Positions 1 to 8,380 of a DNA stretch of 64,000 nucleotides are shown here, one piece after another. The notes under the pieces were generated by a model, which did no database searches, was not told where the DNA came from, and saw nothing but the letters and a program-made list of their open reading frames with translations. Position 1 is the first letter of the stretch; each line of letters starts with the position of its first letter. The DNA comes from Ensifer sp. IC3342 (GTDB lineage: Bacteria > Pseudomonadota > Alphaproteobacteria > Rhizobiales > Rhizobiaceae), in NCBI RefSeq assembly GCF_020193655.1, contig NZ_JADYVE010000006.1, positions 124,001 to 188,000 on the forward strand, given 5' to 3'. The translations under genes were made by a program, and so were the position numbers.

Positions 1-302
1 GCGCCACCGGCGGCGCGATCGATCCCTTCGTCTTCCGCCTGGCAATCTTCGTGCTGGCGATCTTCGTCGGCTATTACGTCGTGTGGTCGGTGACGCCGGC
101 CCTGCACACGCCGCTGATGGCGGTGACCAATGCGATCTCGTCGGTGATCGTCGTCGGCGCCCTGCTGGCGGTCGGCATCTCGGCCTCGGGGCTTGCCACC
201 GGCTTCGGCTTCGTGGCGCTGATGCTTGCCTCGGTCAACATCTTCGGGGGCTTCCTGGTCACCCAGCGTATGCTCGCCATGTACAAGAAAAAAGACAAGT
301 GA
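1..302 (+). CDS. pntAb: NAD(P) transhydrogenase alpha subunit part 2 (PntAb), 5' end missing
   Basis: This is the C-terminal part of the small membrane piece of the alpha subunit of the proton-translocating NAD(P) transhydrogenase, which passes hydride between NAD(H) and NADP(H) in the inner membrane. The frame is open from base 3 to the TGA at 300-302 and enters from outside the window, so the first residues are not seen. The 99 visible residues are hydrophobic, with about three membrane segments, and end in the family-typical tail [16 protein letters not shown]. An internal GTG at 51 is not the start. The gene runs 9 bp ahead of pntB. Alphaproteobacteria usually split the alpha subunit into PntAa and PntAb, and the short membrane-only ending fits that. 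Confidence 0.9.
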   Translation, partial: ATGGAIDPFVFRLAIFVLAIFVGYYVVWSVTPALHTPLMAVTNAISSVIVVGALLAVGISASGLATGFGFVALMLASVNIFGGFLVTQRMLAMYKKKDK

Positions 303-311
303 GGCCGGCCG

Positions 312-1712
312 ATGAACGCTAACTTCGCAGCCTTCCTCTATCTCGTCTCCGGCGTCCTGTTCATCATGGCGCTGCGCGGCCTGTCGCATCCGACCACCAG
401 CCGCCGGGGCAATGCCTACGGCATGATCGGCATGGGCATTGCCATCGCCACGACGCTGTTCCTCGCCATGCCCTCGATCGGCGGTTTCCTTCTGATCGTG
501 ATAGGCCTTGCGCTCGGCGGTGGCACCGGCGCCTATATCGCCAAGCGCATCCCGATGACGGCGATGCCGCAGCTCGTCGCCGGCTTCCATTCGCTCGTCG
601 GCCTTGCCGCGGTGCTGGTCGCCGCCGGCGCACTCTATGCGCCGTCCTCCTTCGGCATCGGCGAAATCGGCGCGATCCACGCCCAGGCACTCGTCGAAAT
701 GGCGCTCGGTGTCGCCATCGGCGCGATCACCTTCACCGGCTCGGTCATCGCCTTCCTGAAACTCGACGGCCGCATGTCCGGCAAACCGATCCTTCTGCCC
801 TATCGCCATGCGATCAACCTCGCGCTGGTCGCGCTCGTCGTCTTCTTCATCGTCGGGCTGGCGCTGACCGAAAGCCATTTCGACTTCTGGGCGATCGTTC
901 TTCTGTCGCTCGTCTTCGGCGTCCTGATCATCATCCCGATCGGCGGCGCCGATATGCCGGTCGTCGTCTCGATGCTCAACTCCTATTCCGGCTGGGCGGC
1001 CGCCGGCATCGGCTTCACGCTCGGCAACCTGGCGCTGATCATCACCGGCGCGTTGGTCGGCTCGTCGGGTGCGATCCTCTCCTACATCATGTGCAAGGGC
1101 ATGAACCGCTCGTTCATCTCGGTGATCCTTGGCGGCTTCGGCGGCGAGACGGCGGCTGCCGGCGGCGACGACGGCATCCAGCGCACCGTCAAGCAGGGCT
1201 CGGCCGACGACGCCGCCTTCCTGATGCAGAACGCTTCGAAGGTGATCATCGTGCCGGGCTACGGCATGGCAGTGGCGCAGGCGCAGCATGCGCTGCGCGA
1301 GCTCGCCGACAAGCTCAAGGAGAATGGCGTCGAGGTCAAATACGCCATCCATCCGGTCGCCGGCCGCATGCCCGGTCACATGAACGTGCTGCTTGCCGAG
1401 GCAAACGTGCCCTATGACGAGGTGTTCGAACTCGAGGACATCAACTCGGAATTCGCGCAAGCCGACGTCGCCTATGTCATCGGCGCCAACGACGTCACCA
1501 ACCCGGCGGCGCGCGACGACAAGACCTCGCCGATCTACGGCATGCCGATCCTCGACGTCGACAAGGCCAAGACCTGCCTGTTCGTCAAGCGCTCGCTCGG
1601 CTCCGGCTATGCCGGCATCGACAACACGCTGTTCTACAAGGACGGCACAATGATGCTGCTCGGCGACGCCAAGAAGGTCACCGAGGAAATCGTCAAGGCG
1701 ATCAATCACTAA
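312..1712 (+). CDS. pntB: NAD(P) transhydrogenase beta subunit
   Basis: This 466-residue protein is the beta subunit of the membrane transhydrogenase and makes NADPH at the expense of the proton gradient. The first 270 or so residues are membrane helices. The last 180 form the NADP-binding domain, seen in the stretch VIIVPGYGMAVAQAQ followed by HPVAGRMPGHMNVLLAEA and YVIGANDVTNPAA. Length matches the family (about 460). The ATG at 312 follows a GAGG at 301-304 that overlaps the pntAb stop, so the two are co-transcribed and probably translationally coupled. A hairpin terminator follows after about 75 bp. Confidence 0.96.
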   Translation: MNANFAAFLYLVSGVLFIMALRGLSHPTTSRRGNAYGMIGMGIAIATTLFLAMPSIGGFLLIVIGLALGGGTGAYIAKRIPMTAMPQLVAGFHSLVGLAAVLVAAGALYAPSSFGIGEIGAIHAQALVEMALGVAIGAITFTGSVIAFLKLDGRMSGKPILLPYRHAINLALVALVVFFIVGLALTESHFDFWAIVLLSLVFGVLIIIPIGGADMPVVVSMLNSYSGWAAAGIGFTLGNLALIITGALVGSSGAILSYIMCKGMNRSFISVILGGFGGETAAAGGDDGIQRTVKQGSADDAAFLMQNASKVIIVPGYGMAVAQAQHALRELADKLKENGVEVKYAIHPVAGRMPGHMNVLLAEANVPYDEVFELEDINSEFAQADVAYVIGANDVTNPAARDDKTSPIYGMPILDVDKAKTCLFVKRSLGSGYAGIDNTLFYKDGTMMLLGDAKKVTEEIVKAINH

Positions 1713-1788
1713 GCGGGATGAGAAAAGTGCGCGCGGCTTTCCGTCCGCATCCCGCCTATTAGGATCAATCGGTACAATTCAGATGGAA

Positions 1789-1813
1789 ATGCCCGCCGAG
1801 AGGCGGGCATTTT
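1789..1813. terminator. Bidirectional terminator between pntB and the SDR gene
   Basis: A perfect 9-bp stem (atgcccgcc at 1789-1797, ggcgggcat at 1802-1810) with a 4-base loop is followed by TTT on the + strand. A run of A before it gives T on the - strand. It sits between the convergent ends of pntB and the SDR gene. Confidence 0.75.
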
Positions 1814-1857
1814 GCATACGTCCCAAGCTTCGTCCTCGACGGGAAATCTCCTGCAGG

Positions 1858-2760
1858 TCAGCCGACGGCGTGCGGCTTCAGCAGATCCTGCAAGCCAATA
1901 TTGCGGTACAATTCCGCCCGCACACGGTCGGCGACGCCATTGACGATTTCCGCGCCGTCCTGCGACGGATCGATGTGGGTGCGGAACGGACGGGTCCCGA
2001 AGGGCCTATTGACGATGTCGACGATCGCGGCAGCGACGGCGCTCGCGTCGGCATCGGCCGGTTCGAGGGCAGCCAGACCCTTCAGCGCCTGTTCCGGAAC
2101 ACCCCTGTATGGACCTTCGGTGTATTCGCCGGCGCGCGCAGTATCGGCCGGTGCGCCAGAATGGGCGAAGTGGTTGGTCCCCCTCGTGAAGGCACCTGGC
2201 ACGATGATCGCGGTTTCGATACCCCAGCGTGTGAGTTCGGCGGCGTAGGATACGGCAAGCGAGTCCATTGCGGCTTTGGCGGCGAAATAGGGCGCGAGGA
2301 AGGGCGGCGTGCCGCCACGGGTGCTGGAAGAGGAAACCCATACCACCAGCCCCTTGCCCCGTTCGCGCATATGCGGAAGTGCAGCCCGGTTGATGCGCTG
2401 CGTCGAGAGCACGTTGACGTCGTAGAGTTCGGCAAGCTGTTGCGGCATGAATGCCTCGGCAGGACCGAAGGACATGTGACCGGCATTGTGGACGATGACA
2501 TCGATGCGGCCTTGATCGGCGATGATTTTCGCGATCGCGGCTTCGACGGAGGCATCGGAGACGACGTCGAGTTCGAGGGGCCGAAGCTCGACGCCATGCT
2601 TGGCTGCGAATATTTTCGCTGCCTCGGCCGGGGGCGCGTTGCGGCCCTCGGTAGCGCGCATGCCGGCATAGACCATATGCCCTGCTTTAGCGAGTGCGCG
2701 GGCAGTGAGGGCGCCAAAGCCGCTGGAGGCGCCGGTGATGACGATAACTTCCTTGTTCAT
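1858..2760 (-). CDS. SDR family oxidoreductase
   Basis: This 300-residue protein is a classical short-chain dehydrogenase/reductase of the cytosol. Nucleotide binding is shown by TGASSGFG at residues 9-16 and the HNAG motif at 91-94. The catalytic pair is Y158 and K162 (PYFAAKAAM), with a serine run at 143-146. The protein is longer than a minimal SDR, with an extra C-terminal tail, as in extended members near 300 residues. It lies just downstream of another SDR gene on the same strand (45 bp gap), divergent from a LysR regulator, so the pair probably forms a two-gene unit controlled by it. Substrate cannot be read from the sequence. Confidence 0.85.
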   Translation of the reverse strand: MNKEVIVITGASSGFGALTARALAKAGHMVYAGMRATEGRNAPPAEAAKIFAAKHGVELRPLELDVVSDASVEAAIAKIIADQGRIDVIVHNAGHMSFGPAEAFMPQQLAELYDVNVLSTQRINRAALPHMRERGKGLVVWVSSSSTRGGTPPFLAPYFAAKAAMDSLAVSYAAELTRWGIETAIIVPGAFTRGTNHFAHSGAPADTARAGEYTEGPYRGVPEQALKGLAALEPADADASAVAAAIVDIVNRPFGTRPFRTHIDPSQDGAEIVNGVADRVRAELYRNIGLQDLLKPHAVG

Positions 2761-2805
2761 GATCTTGATCCCTCGATTGGCGTTATTTGAACGGGTGACG
2801 AACGG

Positions 2806-3546
2806 TCATGCGACGCCGCCGTTGGCGCGCAGAACCTGGCCATTAACCCAGCCGGCATCGGGGCCGACGAGGAAAGCGACGACATTGGCGATGTCTTCCG
2901 GCTGACCGAGCCGTTCGAGTGGCGGCATCTTGGCGAACTGTGCGATCAGTTCGTCGCTCTTGCCGGCAAGGAAGAGGTCGGTCCCGATCGGGCCGGGGGC
3001 CACGGCGTTGATGGTAATGTTGCGGCCACGCAGCTCCTTGGCGAAGACATGCGTAAAGGCTTCGACCGCGGCCTTGGTGCCGTTGTAGGCTGCATAGCCT
3101 GGCATGTTCAGCGCCAGTGTCGTCGACGAAAAGTTGACTATCCGGCCGCCATCGCGCATTCGCCTTGCGGCCTCGCGCATCGTGTTGAACGTGCCCTTCA
3201 CATTGATGGCGAAGTGCCGGTCGAATTCCTCGTCGGTCGTATCTGCCAGCGCGACGGTTTTCAGGATGCCGGCATTGTTGACGAGAACGTCGACGCCCCC
3301 GAGGGCCGCTTCGGCCGCGTCGAACATCCGCCGGACAGCCTCAACGCTGCTGACATCCGCCTTGGCGGTCAGGGCCTTGCCGCCTTTTTCCTCGATCCCG
3401 CGCGCGAGGGCTTCGGCGGGTACGGGATCGCCGGAATAGTTAATGACGACGGTAAGGCCATCCTTCGCCAGGCGTTCGGCAATGGCGGCGCCGATGCCGC
3501 GCGAGGCGCCGGTTACGATCGCGACCTTGTTCGTGTTTGCAGGCAT
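2806..3546 (-). CDS. SDR family oxidoreductase (3-oxoacyl-ACP reductase-like)
   Basis: This is a 246-residue classical SDR. TGASRGIG at residues 12-19 binds the cofactor, NNAG is at 90-93, and the catalytic Y154 and K158 are in YAAYNGTKAA. Length and motifs match FabG-like SDRs, but many rhizobial paralogues of this type have other substrates, so the name is only a family label. The start is 113 bp from the ATG of the divergent LysR gene at 3660. That intergenic region must hold both promoters and is the expected place for the LysR operator. Confidence 0.86.
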   Translation of the reverse strand: MPANTNKVAIVTGASRGIGAAIAERLAKDGLTVVINYSGDPVPAEALARGIEEKGGKALTAKADVSSVEAVRRMFDAAEAALGGVDVLVNNAGILKTVALADTTDEEFDRHFAINVKGTFNTMREAARRMRDGGRIVNFSSTTLALNMPGYAAYNGTKAAVEAFTHVFAKELRGRNITINAVAPGPIGTDLFLAGKSDELIAQFAKMPPLERLGQPEDIANVVAFLVGPDAGWVNGQVLRANGGVA

Positions 3547-3659
3547 CTCATTTTTCCTTCGATTGAAGCGCTGTGCGCCGTTGACAAGGAGAAGATGCCT
3601 CGCTTTTTATCGCGGATAATCATGTGCTATCCGCCAACACTATCCGGAGAGACCGAACA

Positions 3660-4568
3660 ATGGACCGGTTGGACGCCATGCGGGTTTTTTCCCGTGTCGT
3701 CGAGCGAAGAAGCTTCACGCTCGCTTCCGAAGATCTCGGTCTGCCGCGCTCGACCGTCACGGATGCGGTCAAGCAGCTCGAAGCGCGGCTCGGCGTACGG
3801 CTCTTGCAGCGCACGACACGGCGTGTGAGCCCGACGCTCGACGGCGAAGCCTATTATCAGCGCTGTATCACCATTCTGGACGATATCGAAGATGCCGAGG
3901 GGGCGTTTGCCGGGGCGAAGCCGAAGGGGCTTCTCAGGGTCGATGTTCATGGCACCCTGGCACGACACTTCGTCCTGCCAAGTCTTCCGGCCTTTCTCGA
4001 AACCTATCCCGACATCGAGCTCTACATGAGCGAGGGCGATCGGCTGGTGGATCTGGTCCGGGAAGGCATCGACTGCGTGTTACGCGTCGGCGAGCCGCGA
4101 ACAAGCGACATGATCGGGCGCCGGGTCGCGATGCTCGATGAGATCACCTGCGCCTCGCCGGGTTACATCGCCCTGTTCGGGTTGCCGCGGGCGATCGACG
4201 ATCTCGCTGGACACAGGATGATCGGGTTTCGCTCTTCGGCGACGGGCAACATGCTGCCGCTCGAGTTCGTCGAACGGGGTGTCGTTCGCACCGCCACGCT
4301 GCCGGTGACCGTCGCGGTCAACGCAGCGGAAAGCTTCGTCGCAGCGGCGCGGCTGGGGCTCGGCCTCATTCAGGTGCCCCGCTACCACGTCGAAAGCGAC
4401 CTGCAAAACGGCACGCTCGTCGAGGTGCTGAGGCATTGCCGGCCGACGCCGACGCCCGTTTCGCTGCTTTATCCGCGCAGTCGGCAGCTCTCTCCGCGCG
4501 TGCGCGTATTCATCGACTGGCTGGTCAAGGTGTTCGCAGAGAAGCGTTCCGCCGATCCGACGCCGTAA
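3660..4568 (+). CDS. LysR family transcriptional regulator
   Basis: This 302-residue protein has the LysR layout. An N-terminal winged helix-turn-helix runs from MDRLDAMRVFSRVVERRSFT through LPRSTVTDAVKQLEARLG to LLQRTTRRVSPT, and a periplasmic-binding-like effector domain follows from about residue 90. The ATG at 3660 was chosen because CGGAGA lies about 10 bases upstream and the HTH begins at once. A start at 3624 would add 12 unlikely residues. It is divergent from the two SDR genes and probably regulates them. Its stop is 3 bp from the stop of the convergent cyclase gene, so there is no separate terminator. Confidence 0.9.
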   Translation: MDRLDAMRVFSRVVERRSFTLASEDLGLPRSTVTDAVKQLEARLGVRLLQRTTRRVSPTLDGEAYYQRCITILDDIEDAEGAFAGAKPKGLLRVDVHGTLARHFVLPSLPAFLETYPDIELYMSEGDRLVDLVREGIDCVLRVGEPRTSDMIGRRVAMLDEITCASPGYIALFGLPRAIDDLAGHRMIGFRSSATGNMLPLEFVERGVVRTATLPVTVAVNAAESFVAAARLGLGLIQVPRYHVESDLQNGTLVEVLRHCRPTPTPVSLLYPRSRQLSPRVRVFIDWLVKVFAEKRSADPTP

Positions 4569-4571
4569 GGA

Positions 4572-5792
4572 TCAGGTGGCGGCAATCTCCGGGTCCCAGG
4601 TGAACAGTTCCTTTGCCCGGGCGATGCCGCGCAAGGCGAAGCGGCCAAGTGAAACGGCGTCGGCGCGCAACACGGGCGGACAGGCCTCGACAAATTCCGA
4701 GGACATAATGACATGCCGCTCGACCGACCGGCACATCGACGCGATCCGGCTCACCTCGTTGACCGCCGGACCGACGACGGTGAAGTCGAGCCGGTTCTGG
4801 CTGCCGATATTGCCATAAAAGACCTCGCCGATATGCAGGCCCAGGTAGACGTCGGTCGTCGGCTTTCCATCCACGAGCCGTTTCGCGTTCAGCTCGTTCA
4901 ACATCAGGCGCAACTGTCGCTCGGCGGCGACGGCCGAGGCGCAGGCGCTCGCGCGATCGTCGGCATTGAAGATCGCAAGTACGCCGTCGCCGATCAGCTT
5001 CAAGACGCTGCCGCCATGATCGTGTATGGCGGTGATCACGGTCCCGGCATAGTCGTTGAGCAGCGGAATGACCTCCTCTGGTGCGACCGTCTCGGATATC
5101 CGCGTATAGTTGCGCAGGTCGGAAAACCACATGACGGTCTCGATTTTCTCGGCCGCCCCGCGCTCGATGCTGCCCTTGACGACCCGCTGGCCGGCATCCT
5201 GGCCGAGATAGACATCGGCGAGCGTGCCGATAATGCGGACGCAGGAGGCCGCCTTGACGGCGAGCGCCAGCGTCGGCAACAGCACTCTCAACGCATCGAC
5301 CTCATCTTCGCTGAACCCGCCCGCCCTCTTCGTCGTCCAATAGGAATAAAAGCAGTCCATCTCGCCGACACGGCCCCGGTCAGTAAAATAATGGATCATG
5401 CTGATGCAGTCGGTGTGGCCGTCCGCCTTCAGCGTATCGAGGAAATTGTAGGGAACTGATCTTTCAGCGGCGAGCCGAATGCGCCGCTCGGCCTGGCGTT
5501 CCACGAGCATGTGATAGAAGATCGAGCGCTGCCAGCTCGCTTGCATCTCGCCGGTGGCGGTCGATCCATAGGGAGTGACCTCGGGGGCGTCTCCGCTTTC
5601 GCTGTCCCAAGTGAAGGAACGGCCCTCGATTTCAGGATGAAGCGTGTCGATCAGGCCGAGCGCGCGCTCGATGGGTAGTCCGGCCTGTCGGCACCTCTCG
5701 CAGAAGCCGGCGAGCAGCTCGGGCTCCTCGCTCCCGCGGATTCCCTGCTCGGATGTCCACAGTATTAGCTCGCGGATCTGCTGGTCGTTCAT
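4572..5792 (-). CDS. Class III adenylate/guanylate cyclase with uncharacterised N-terminal domain
   Basis: The 406-residue protein has an N-terminal half of about 210 residues that I do not recognise. The C-terminal half is a class III nucleotide cyclase domain (about 215-395). Metal-binding aspartates are D225 (FSDLRNYT) and D269 (LKLIGDGVLAIF), the substrate-determining lysine is K265, and the transition-state residues N345 and R349 are present. The usual purine-binding aspartate (GDxVN) is replaced by proline (VGPAVN, P342), so activity or nucleotide preference is uncertain. The start at 5792 is the second of two adjacent ATG codons, 7 bases after AGG. There is no signal peptide or membrane segment. 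Rhizobia carry many such cyclases and this one stands alone. Confidence 0.88.
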   Translation of the reverse strand: MNDQQIRELILWTSEQGIRGSEEPELLAGFCERCRQAGLPIERALGLIDTLHPEIEGRSFTWDSESGDAPEVTPYGSTATGEMQASWQRSIFYHMLVERQAERRIRLAAERSVPYNFLDTLKADGHTDCISMIHYFTDRGRVGEMDCFYSYWTTKRAGGFSEDEVDALRVLLPTLALAVKAASCVRIIGTLADVYLGQDAGQRVVKGSIERGAAEKIETVMWFSDLRNYTRISETVAPEEVIPLLNDYAGTVITAIHDHGGSVLKLIGDGVLAIFNADDRASACASAVAAERQLRLMLNELNAKRLVDGKPTTDVYLGLHIGEVFYGNIGSQNRLDFTVVGPAVNEVSRIASMCRSVERHVIMSSEFVEACPPVLRADAVSLGRFALRGIARAKELFTWDPEIAAT

Positions 5793-5933
5793 CATTCTAC
5801 CTGTCGAGACGACATCTGCTTCCCGCTGGCGGGGCAAATCATCGATGCGATAAACTATTCGACATTTGATCGTTCGACCAGTTGTAGTTCGCTCTGTCCG
5901 ACCGGCTCGCGAGCATGACGGTTTGGAACGACA

Positions 5934-5962
5934 AAGGCCCCGCCTTCGACCGGGGCCTTAAC
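5934..5962 (-). terminator. Terminator after the DUF992 gene
   Basis: A 9-bp perfect stem (aaggccccg at 5934-5942, cggggcctt at 5951-5959) with an 8-base loop is followed on the - strand by TTTG. It lies about 40 bp past the stop of the DUF992 gene. Confidence 0.7.
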
Positions 5963-5998
5963 CTCTTTTCCGCCACATCGCGGTTTTCTGCGTACTGG

Positions 5999-6478
5999 TC
6001 ACCCTGCGGGCGCCAGCGTCAAATGCTCGACACCAAGGGCGACGTTCAGCCCCTCCTGGACCTGGACGTTCACCGGCTGCAGCATGAAGGCCTGGTTCGT
6101 GCCACCGGCGATCACCTTGGCACCACCGCCGATCGCAAAGCTCGCATCGGCCCCAACGCCGTAATACTCGCCAGCCAAGGCGTGCGCGGTCACCGGCGTG
6201 CCGGTCTTGGCCAGCACATCCCAGACCATCACACTCTTGCCGGTCGCACCGACGTCAAGGCCGAACTTCCTGATCATGCCCGCATAGACGGCGGTCGGCG
6301 CGCCATTGGCGGGCCTGTAGGTGCACATCAGGTTCTTCGTCGAAGTGATGATGAGACCCGTGCCGCCTTCCGAGCCGCAAGTGAGGCGGCCGAGCGTGAC
6401 ATAGCTTTGCGCAGCAGCGGGTGCGGCGCCCGAAAGGGCAGCAAGGGCGGCCGCTGCGATGAAGGTTTGCTTGATCAT
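5999..6478 (-). CDS. DUF992 domain protein, exported
   Basis: This 159-residue protein has a clear Sec signal peptide, with a positively charged start and hydrophobic core, and a likely cut after AAPAAAQ near residue 24. The mature part has the look of DUF992: YVTLGRLTCGSEGG near its start, a cysteine pair in LTCGS and LMCTYR, and a glycine-rich end. DUF992 proteins are small alphaproteobacterial periplasmic proteins of unknown function. It appears to be a single-gene unit with its own terminator downstream and a repeat element plus the TPR gene terminator upstream. Confidence 0.85.
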   Translation of the reverse strand: MIKQTFIAAAALAALSGAAPAAAQSYVTLGRLTCGSEGGTGLIITSTKNLMCTYRPANGAPTAVYAGMIRKFGLDVGATGKSVMVWDVLAKTGTPVTAHALAGEYYGVGADASFAIGGGAKVIAGGTNQAFMLQPVNVQVQEGLNVALGVEHLTLAPAG

Positions 6479-6560
6479 GGCTCAGTCTCCGTTGTTGAAG
6501 CCATTGGTCAAACGGAGTTGTGAGCATGAAGGTTCCACCGGCGGGCAATGTGCCGCCGTT

Positions 6561-6620
6561 TGCAGCAATTCAAAGTGCTGCCGGTCCTTTGCGCGTCCGA
6601 TCGGACGCGCAGCGCTGTAA
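6561..6620. repeat. Rhizobial palindromic repeat, copy 1
   Basis: The element reads tgcagcaattcaaagtgctg and then continues into a perfect 20-bp palindrome at 6591-6610 (gcgcgtccga and its complement), ending agcgctgtaa. The same order of blocks recurs at 41554-41620 and partly, inverted, at 58757-58778. It lies between DUF992 and the TPR gene terminator and codes for nothing I can see. Confidence 0.75.
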
Positions 6621-6627
6621 ACGAGCA

Positions 6628-6658
6628 CAAAAAACGCCCGCGAGCTTGTCGCGGGCGT
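6628..6658 (-). terminator. Terminator after the TPR lipoprotein gene
   Basis: The stem acgcccgcg (6634-6642) pairs with cgcgggcgt (6650-6658) around a 7-base loop. On the - strand it is followed by a run of six T. It lies 20 bp beyond the TPR gene stop. Confidence 0.85.
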
Positions 6659-6680
6659 CGAACGATCAGGAAATTTCCGC

Positions 6681-7562
6681 TCAAGACACCGATTTCACAC
6701 GGGCGAGACCCGCCCGGGCCGGCTCGTATTTGGGATCGAGCGAAAGCGCATGCGAATAGGACTTCGACGCCTTAGCCTTGTCGCCGCGGCGCTCGTAGAT
6801 CAGAGCTTGGTTTGCCCAAGACTCCGCCACTTTGCCGTTCAGGTTGATGGCGGTGTTGAAATCGGAAAAGGCATTGTCGTCGTCACCCTGTGCGACGTAG
6901 GAAATGCCGCGGCCGTTATAGGGTTCCGGCGAGCTCGGTGAGAGCGAAATCGCCGTCGAGAAATCCTCGATCGCCTGCCCATGCTCGTTGCGCGCCTGAT
7001 AGATCAAGCCGCGATTGTGAAAGGCGCGCGGGTCGGTCGTGTCGAGCTGGATCGCCTTGTTGAAGTCGTTGAAGGCTGCGTCGAGCTGGCCCGCCTGGCG
7101 ATAGAGGTTGCCGCGGCCGATGTAGGCGACGTCGTAGCTCGGATTGAGCTGCAGCGATGTGTTGTAGTCCGAGAGGGCGGCCTGCTGGTTGCCCATGTTG
7201 CGCTGGACGAGCGCGCGATTGGCATAGGCCTGGTAGAAGCGCGGATTGAGCTCGATTGCCTTGTCGAAATCGGCGAGCGCGCGACGGAATTCGCCGGCAC
7301 GGCCGTAGGCCGAGCCGCGTACATTGTATCCTTCCGGGTCGCTCGGATTGGAGGCGATGACGTTCGAAAGCGAGGCGATGTTTTCCTCCGAGCCCTGCGC
7401 CCGCTCGACGCGGATCATCGATTCGGAGTTGTCGGTCTGGCAGCCTGCGAGAAGCAGGGCGGAGCCGAGGATGAGCATGGCAGCAAGCTTCGGCCTGCGC
7501 TGGTGGCGGCGGTGCGCCTCGTTAATGGCGGAGACGTCCGCAGTCATGGCAGCAAGTGTCAA
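6681..7562 (-). CDS. TPR-repeat lipoprotein
   Basis: This 293-residue protein is a predicted lipoprotein. A hydrophobic segment ends in the lipobox LLAGC, with the lipidated cysteine at residue 41. The rest, from about residue 60, is a row of six tetratricopeptide repeats, each with the usual pattern of an alanine/glycine helix pair and NP or DP at the repeat junction (ELNPRFYQAYANRAL, QLNPSYDVAYIGRGN and so on). The layout resembles NlpI-type proteins, which act as scaffolds at the inner face of the outer membrane, but no specific role can be assigned. The TTG start at 7562 is favoured because GAGGGA stands 6 bases upstream. An ATG at 7547 has no good ribosome site. Confidence 0.85.
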   Translation of the reverse strand: MTLAAMTADVSAINEAHRRHQRRPKLAAMLILGSALLLAGCQTDNSESMIRVERAQGSEENIASLSNVIASNPSDPEGYNVRGSAYGRAGEFRRALADFDKAIELNPRFYQAYANRALVQRNMGNQQAALSDYNTSLQLNPSYDVAYIGRGNLYRQAGQLDAAFNDFNKAIQLDTTDPRAFHNRGLIYQARNEHGQAIEDFSTAISLSPSSPEPYNGRGISYVAQGDDDNAFSDFNTAINLNGKVAESWANQALIYERRGDKAKASKSYSHALSLDPKYEPARAGLARVKSVS

Positions 7563-7754
7563 AGTCGATCCCTCAATGCGACAAGGTCCCGAAAGCCGTC
7601 GGCTTTCCGTTCACGGAGACCGGCGAATACGCGGAACTCCAGCCAGGGGTTCATCAGATCCTCCGGCGATCCGACCGGCTTATCCCGTCCGGGGCGGCTG
7701 ACCGTCGCAAGCTCATGCGTCACGCTAGCTTGCCGACGGACATGGTGTCCATAC

Positions 7755-7786
7755 AAAAAAGGCGGCGGCGATACCTCGCCCCCGCC
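7755..7786 (-). terminator. Terminator after rpsU
   Basis: The stem ggcggcggcga (7761-7771) pairs with tcgcccccgcc (7776-7786) with one mismatch. The - strand continues into TTTTTTG. It lies 36 bp after the rpsU stop. The 190 bp between here and the TPR gene hold no convincing gene. Confidence 0.7.
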
Positions 7787-7822
7787 ACGACTTACATTGG
7801 AAAGCGTCGAAAAAACGACAAA

Positions 7823-8035
7823 TCAGCGAGCGAGAAGGCCTTCACGCTGTGCGCGCTTACGAGCCAGCTTGCGAACGCGGCGGACAGCCTCTGCCTTTTC
7901 GCGCGCACGCTTCTGGGACGGCTTTTCGTAGAAGTCACGCATCTTCATTTCGCGGAAAATGCCTTCGCGCTGCATCTTCTTCTTGAGAGCGCGGAGCGCC
8001 TGGTCGACATTGTTATCGCGGACAAGTACCTGCAC
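7823..8035 (-). CDS. rpsU: 30S ribosomal protein S21
   Basis: This 70-residue basic protein is S21 of the small ribosomal subunit. It begins [20 protein letters not shown] and has the conserved [18 protein letters not shown] block and an arginine/lysine-rich tail. The family start fixes the initiator at the GTG at 8033-8035, preceded by AAAGGAACGG. The longer reading from 8065 would place ten odd residues ahead of it. It is monocistronic, with a terminator just downstream. Alphaproteobacteria often carry more than one S21 gene, so it may be one of several. Confidence 0.93.
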   Translation of the reverse strand: MQVLVRDNNVDQALRALKKKMQREGIFREMKMRDFYEKPSQKRAREKAEAVRRVRKLARKRAQREGLLAR

Positions 8036-8380
8036 GTGAATCCCGTTCCTTTGTTCGAGTTGCAAGCCTCACCGTCAGGTAAGGAGAGGCAAAAAATTTG
8101 CGTTCGCTGAGCTTGACAGCTCGACGATTAAGGGAGCGGATACCAGATCATGCGGGGAAAGTCCAGTGACGACGGCGTGAGCGGGCCGGAAAAATGCAAG
8201 AGCGCGGTTTGCGTCGCGCATGGCGGGCCTGAACGCTGCCCGCCGCGGGTCTCTGCACGATGTCGCAAGTCCGTCCAAGTTCGCCGAATCGCGTCGCAAA
8301 AGAAACGTTGCATGGCTCCCGGATTTGCGATTTCTAACGCCAACAACACGTTTTCTCGGGGTTCATGGAGTAGCAGGCGG
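8036..8380. other. Divergent intergenic region between rpsU and soxB
   Basis: These 345 bp must carry the promoters of rpsU (leftward) and the sox operon (rightward). I see a short inverted repeat gagct-tgac-agctc at 8109-8122 and a gcaaa/tttgc palindrome at 8089-8101, but no clear promoter boxes. An open frame on the + strand from 8150 runs into soxB but lacks any family similarity and is not taken as coding. Confidence 0.5.

Noticed and set aside
7563..7754. 65-codon frame on the - strand between the TPR gene and rpsU
   Set aside because: There is no ribosome site or family motif, and the rpsU terminator sits at its 5' end.
8150..8380. In-frame extension of soxB upstream of 8381
   Set aside because: The family begins with MRKYSVFAVAREALRGHKGW at 8381. 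The extra 77 residues have no similarity or ribosome site.
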